Assembly: GCA_947311745.1 (NCBI GenBank)
Contig: CAMZLT010000145.1
Coordinates: forward strand, 1 to 19,673
DNA length: 19,673 nucleotides
Direction: 5' to 3'
Source: an uncultured Flavobacteriaceae bacterium
Lineage (GTDB): Bacteria > Bacteroidota > Bacteroidia > Flavobacteriales > Flavobacteriaceae
Each line of letters starts with the position of its first letter. Positions within the stretch are counted from its first letter, which is position 1. The translations under genes were made by a program, and so were the position numbers. Positions 16,446 to 19,673 of this stretch are shown one piece after another. The notes under the pieces were generated by a model. That model was given only the letters and a program-made list of their open reading frames with translations, was not told where the DNA came from and made no database searches.

Positions 16446-17522
16446 ATGAAAGATAAAATACGCATAATAAAACAACGATTTGATGAAGTGTCCGATTTGA
16501 TAATTCAACCAGATATTGTTACCGATCAAAAAAGATACGTTAAAATTAACAAAGAATATAAAGACCTTAAAACCATTGTAGATAAAGGTGATGAGTATTT
16601 AGAAGCTTATAGCAACCTTGAGGAAGCACAAGAAATTATTGCAGATGGTTCGGATGCAGAAATGGTTGAAATGGCTAAAATGCAGTTAGAGGAAGCACAA
16701 GAATTACTTCCTAAATTAGAAGAAGAACTAAAAATATTAATGGTTCCGAAAGACCCTGAAGATGCGAAAAATGTAATTGTAGAAATCCGTGCAGGAACTG
16801 GAGGGGATGAAGCAAGTATTTTTGCAGGTGATTTATACAGAATGTATACAAAATACGCTGCATCTAAAGGTTGGAAAACCGAAATTGAGGATTTGAGTGA
16901 TGGTACTTCTGGTGGTTTTAAAGAAATTATTTTTAGCGTTACAGGAAACGATATTTACGGTAAATTAAAATTTGAATCGGGTGTACATCGAGTACAACGT
17001 GTACCACAAACCGAAACACAAGGTCGTGTGCATACTTCGGCAGCAACAGTAATGGTATTGCCAGAAGCCGAAGAATTTGATGTTGATGTTAAAATGAGTG
17101 ATGTACGTATTGATTATTTCTGTTCTTCAGGTCCAGGAGGACAATCGGTAAACACAACCTATTCTGCAGTTCGTTTAACGCATATTCCTACAGGAATTGT
17201 AGCACAATGTCAAGACCAAAAATCTCAACATAAAAATAAAGATAAAGCTTTTAAAGTATTGCGTTCTAGAATTTACGAAATGGAACTTCAAAAAAAGTTA
17301 GATGCTGATGCAGCAAAACGAAACTCTTTAGTTTCTTCAGGAGACCGTTCTGCAAAAATCCGAACCTATAATTATGCACAAGGTCGTGTAACCGATCATC
17401 GTATCGGATTAACATTATACGATTTAAGTAATATAATTAATGGTGATATTGATAAAATTATTGAAGCCTTAGAATTAGCCGAAAATACCGAAAAACTTAA
17501 AATGATGAATTCCGATTTGTAA
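16446..17522 (+). CDS. prfA: Peptide chain release factor 1 (RF1)
   Basis: A 358-residue class I release factor, which reads UAA and UAG in the ribosomal A site and triggers peptidyl-tRNA hydrolysis. The codon-recognition tripeptide PxT is PQT (187-189) in VPQTETQGRVHTSA. The catalytic GGQ (231-233) lies in SSGPGGQSVNTTYSAVRLTH. This fits RF1; RF2 would carry SPF and usually a programmed frameshift near its start, and neither is present. The helical N-terminal domain (1-100) and C-terminal ITHIPTG/SQHKNKDKA region are complete. Its stop is TAA, which RF1 itself reads. The gene has a strong promoter and a terminator hairpin overlapping its last codons, so the following nif3 gene may receive only read-through. 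Confidence 0.97.
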   Translation: MKDKIRIIKQRFDEVSDLIIQPDIVTDQKRYVKINKEYKDLKTIVDKGDEYLEAYSNLEEAQEIIADGSDAEMVEMAKMQLEEAQELLPKLEEELKILMVPKDPEDAKNVIVEIRAGTGGDEASIFAGDLYRMYTKYAASKGWKTEIEDLSDGTSGGFKEIIFSVTGNDIYGKLKFESGVHRVQRVPQTETQGRVHTSAATVMVLPEAEEFDVDVKMSDVRIDYFCSSGPGGQSVNTTYSAVRLTHIPTGIVAQCQDQKSQHKNKDKAFKVLRSRIYEMELQKKLDADAAKRNSLVSSGDRSAKIRTYNYAQGRVTDHRIGLTLYDLSNIINGDIDKIIEALELAENTEKLKMMNSDL

Positions 17523-17540
17523 AAATTGGAATTCTTTTTT
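17507..17540 (+). terminator. Terminator overlapping the prfA stop codon
   Basis: The stem at 17507-17518 pairs with 17523-17534 (12 bp, one G-U), with outer arms GAATTCC and GGAATTC. The four-base loop GTAA (17519-17522) contains the stop codon TAA and is of GNRA type. Six Ts follow (17535-17540). Confidence 0.75.
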
Positions 17541-17571
17541 ATATAAATAACCAACTAACAACAAAAAATAG

Positions 17572-18687
17572 ATGTATATTAAAGATGTAATCGGTTTTAT
17601 TCAAGAAATTGCTCCTTTAGAAACTGCCGAAAGTTTTGATAATGTGGGATTGCTTGTTGGCGATAAAAACACAAAAGTATCAGGCGTTTTAATAACCTTA
17701 GATACATTAGAAAATGTTGTAGATGAGGCTATTATGGAAAATTGTAATCTAATAGTTAGTTTTCATCCAATTATTTTTAAAGGACTTAAAAAAATTAACG
17801 GAAAAAATTATGTAGAAAAAACCATTATTAAAGCAATAAAAAATGACATTGCTATTTTTTCAATGCACACTGCTTTAGATAATTCAAATATTGGTGTTTC
17901 AGCTAAAATGGCAGAAATGCTAAATCTTAATAGAACAAAAGTGCTACTTCCTAAAAAACAAGAATTATCTAAACTAACAACTTATATACCCAAAGAAAAT
18001 GCCGAAAAATTGCTGCAAGCTTTGTATAAAGCAGGAGCAGGGAGCATAGGTAATTATAGCGAATGTAGTTTTAATTATCCTGGTGTTTCTACATTTAAAG
18101 GAAATGATTTTTCAAATCCTGTAATTGGCAAAAAAAATAAATTGGAAATTAATCCAGAAACTTGTATTAATGTACTTTTTGAAAAATATAAAGAAGCACA
18201 AATTTTAGAAGCACTATTTAAAAATCATATTTATGAAGAGGTTGCCTACGAAATAATTCCATTAAATAATACAAACCAACAATTAGGAATGGGAATGGTT
18301 GGCGAATTACCTATAGACTTAAGTGAAGAGCAATTTTTACAAATGGTAAAAGATGTTTTCTTTGCTGAAGGTATACGGTTTTCTAGCTTACAGAATAAAA
18401 AAATTAAAAAAGTAGCAGTTTTAGGAGGTTCGGGTGCATTTGCAATTGATCAGGCAAAAAGTATGCGTGCAGATGCTTATATTTCGGCAGATTTTAAATA
18501 CCACGATTTTTTTAAAGCCGAAAAAGATATCTTATTAGTAGATATTGGTCATTATGAAAGCGAACAATTCACAAAAAATCTTTTATTTGACTATCTTAAC
18601 AAAAAATTTACTAATTTTGCAACTTCTTTAGGCAAGACTAAAATAGTTTTATCTAAAATCAATACAAATCCGATAAATTACCTATAA
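17572..18687 (+). CDS. Nif3-like dinuclear metal centre hexameric protein
   Basis: A 371-residue Nif3/YbgI family protein, the long form with a PII/CutA1-like insert (about residues 125-240) between the two halves of the Nif3 fold. N-terminal landmarks are SFDNVGLLVGD (21-31) and VSFHPIIFKGLKKI (62-75), which supplies His65 as a metal ligand. HTALDNSNIG (99-108) contributes Asp103, and GHYESE near the end gives His327 and Glu331. In YbgI the first metal site has two adjacent histidines; here the first is Phe64. Members are annotated GTP cyclohydrolase I type 2 in some databases, but the true activity is unsettled. It lies 49 bases after prfA and four bases before the coiled-coil gene, its usual Bacteroidota neighbour, so those two are probably co-transcribed. 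Confidence 0.92.
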   Translation: MYIKDVIGFIQEIAPLETAESFDNVGLLVGDKNTKVSGVLITLDTLENVVDEAIMENCNLIVSFHPIIFKGLKKINGKNYVEKTIIKAIKNDIAIFSMHTALDNSNIGVSAKMAEMLNLNRTKVLLPKKQELSKLTTYIPKENAEKLLQALYKAGAGSIGNYSECSFNYPGVSTFKGNDFSNPVIGKKNKLEINPETCINVLFEKYKEAQILEALFKNHIYEEVAYEIIPLNNTNQQLGMGMVGELPIDLSEEQFLQMVKDVFFAEGIRFSSLQNKKIKKVAVLGGSGAFAIDQAKSMRADAYISADFKYHDFFKAEKDILLVDIGHYESEQFTKNLLFDYLNKKFTNFATSLGKTKIVLSKINTNPINYL

Positions 18688-18691
18688 AAAC

Positions 18692-19465
18692 ATGGCAAAA
18701 AAGAAAGAAATTACTGTAGAAGAAAAATTAAGAGCATTATACGATTTACAGTTAATCGATTCTAGAATTGACGAAATACGAAATACTAGAGGAGAACTTC
18801 CTTTAGAAATAGAAGATTTAGAAGACGATATCGCAGGTCTTAACAAGCGTTTGGAAAATTTTCAATCTGAATTAGAAGATTTAAATACTGCAATTACGGA
18901 TAAAAAAAATGCTATTGAAGAATCTAAAGAATTAATAAAGAAATACACGAAACAACAAGATAATGTTAGAAATAATCGTGAATTTGAATCTTTATCAAAA
19001 GAAGTAGAATTTCAAGAGTTAGAAATGCAACTTTGTGATAAACGAATTAAAGAGTTTAAAATCAAAATAGCTCAAAAGCAAGAAGTTATTGAAGCTTCTA
19101 AAGAAAAGATAGCAAATTTAGAAACACATCTTAAGCATAAAAAAGACGAACTTTCTGAAATCATGAAAGAAACGGAAAAAGAAGAAGCTGTTTTATCAAA
19201 AAAATCCGATGAGTTTAGTGCTTTAATAGAAGAAAGACTTTTAAGTGCTTATCGTAGAATCCGTACAAATGTACGAAATGGTCTTGCAGTCGTTCCTGTT
19301 GAAAGAGGAGCGTCTATTGGTTCCTATTTTACAATTCCACCACAAAGACAATTAGAAATTGCAATGCGTAAAAAAATAATTATCGATGAACATAGTGGTC
19401 GTATTCTAGTAGATATCGAATTAGCAAATGAAGAAAAAATTAAAATGTCTAAATTTATTTCGTAA
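18692..19465 (+). CDS. Coiled-coil protein of the C4 zinc-ribbon family, cysteines lost
   Basis: A 257-residue protein. Residues about 10-185 form a long antiparallel coiled coil (LRALYDLQLIDSRIDEIR, NNREFESLSKEVEFQELE) as in the CT398/DUF164 family. The C-terminal part, GSYFTIPPQRQLEIAMRKK and SGRILVD, corresponds to the family's zinc ribbon (CxxC ... IPPQ ... CxxCGRILY). All four expected cysteines are replaced: the first pair falls in RGASIGS and the second in DEHSGRI. The only Cys in the protein is in the coiled coil (LCDKR). The ribbon fold may persist without zinc. Family members are implicated in nucleic-acid or secretion-related roles, without an agreed function. The ATG lies four bases after the nif3 stop, indicating an operon. 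A terminator follows. Confidence 0.88.
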   Translation: MAKKKEITVEEKLRALYDLQLIDSRIDEIRNTRGELPLEIEDLEDDIAGLNKRLENFQSELEDLNTAITDKKNAIEESKELIKKYTKQQDNVRNNREFESLSKEVEFQELEMQLCDKRIKEFKIKIAQKQEVIEASKEKIANLETHLKHKKDELSEIMKETEKEEAVLSKKSDEFSALIEERLLSAYRRIRTNVRNGLAVVPVERGASIGSYFTIPPQRQLEIAMRKKIIIDEHSGRILVDIELANEEKIKMSKFIS

Positions 19466-19488
19466 ATTTAGATTACTTTTTACTTTCT

Positions 19489-19516
19489 AAAACCATCTTT
19501 TTAAGATGGTTTTTTT
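19489..19516 (+). terminator. Rho-independent terminator of the nif3 operon
   Basis: The 11-bp stem AAAACCATCTT (19489-19499) pairs with 19503-19513 around a TTT loop, followed by a T-run to 19516. It has the same CTT-TTT-AAG apex as the terminator at 16363-16394. Confidence 0.9.
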
Positions 19517-19673
19517 GTTATACATATTCAATTTTTGAGATATGACCTCTTATTTCGCAACGAAAACCTTTGCGAATTTATGGAGTAAAAAAATATTTAA
19601 AATTTAGTGTGTATTTTTTTTGAAATTAAACAGGTATACTACAGTTTAGATCTGTTAAAATAAACTATAACTA
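19517..19673. other. Intergenic DNA at the right edge with a small inverted repeat
   Basis: No gene is supported here. TTCGCAA (19554-19560) and TTGCGAA (19570-19576) form a 7-bp inverted repeat with a 9-base loop and no T-run, so it is not a terminator. It may be a regulator site for the next gene outside the window. Confidence 0.3.

Noticed and set aside
16446..17522. RF2 with programmed frameshift
   Set aside because: The recognition motif is PQT rather than SPF, and the frame is continuous from the first ATG.
18685..18700. Possible separate promoter for the coiled-coil gene
   Set aside because: Only four bases separate it from the nif3 stop and no TAnnTTTG box is suitably placed, so it is read with nif3.
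1..19673. CRISPR arrays, tRNA or rRNA genes, complete insertion sequences, phage or defence modules
   Set aside because: Reading both strands, I found no regularly spaced repeats, no tRNA-like cloverleaf, no intact transposase and no defence-type protein motifs.

Overview
The window looks like chromosomal DNA of a marine-type Flavobacteriaceae bacterium (phylum Bacteroidota). It is very AT-rich (about 30% G+C by eye, not computed). Two genes encode T9SS-type surface proteins, one with a clear type B (gliding-motility-associated) C-terminal domain. An Oar-like TonB-dependent receptor is present. Upstream regions carry Bacteroidota-type TAnnTTTG -7 boxes instead of E. coli-type promoters, and Shine-Dalgarno sequences are essentially absent. 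The genus cannot be named from the sequence alone.

Layout. Bases 1-4134 (minus strand) hold the 5' part of a secreted surface protein that runs off the left edge, and a complete 1120-residue T9SS type B surface protein with its own promoter. Bases 4224-5970 (minus) encode a two-gene BcrA-type ABC exporter: an ATPase with a TTG start and a permease, overlapping by 8 bases. Bases 5971-6446 are a non-coding scar with a decayed IS30-family transposase remnant, ending in a perfect 34-bp palindrome that serves typA as terminator. Bases 6447-8219 (minus) are typA/bipA. The divergent region 8220-8374 holds the typA -7 box and a Crp/Fnr-like palindrome placed at class II activator distance from a second -7 box. 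That second promoter drives a 42-residue single-span membrane protein (8375-8503).

A sulfatase-fold phosphoethanolamine-transferase-like membrane enzyme (8559-10178) follows and overlaps a membrane-anchored GDPD/PLC-like phosphodiesterase (10162-10899). Convergent to these, one base away, is an overlapping pair: a nucleoside (uridine-type) phosphorylase followed by a GT4-type glycosyltransferase (12998-10901, minus). A divergent promoter region then leads to the Oar-like TonB-dependent receptor (13185-16340), closed by a strong hairpin terminator. The right end is a housekeeping block: prfA (RF1), a Nif3-family dinuclear-metal protein, and a coiled-coil protein of the C4 zinc-ribbon family whose zinc cysteines are missing.

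How it fits together. The window is mostly conserved core (typA, prfA, nif3, nucleoside phosphorylase) interleaved with envelope functions (T9SS surface proteins, ABC exporter, lipid or LPS headgroup enzymes, glycosyltransferase, TonB-dependent receptor). I found no convincing new multi-gene defence or mobile system. The most interesting items are the Crp/Fnr-controlled micro-membrane protein, the transferase/phosphodiesterase pair, the cysteine-less zinc-ribbon protein, the IS30 scar, and a prfA terminator whose GNRA tetraloop contains the stop codon.
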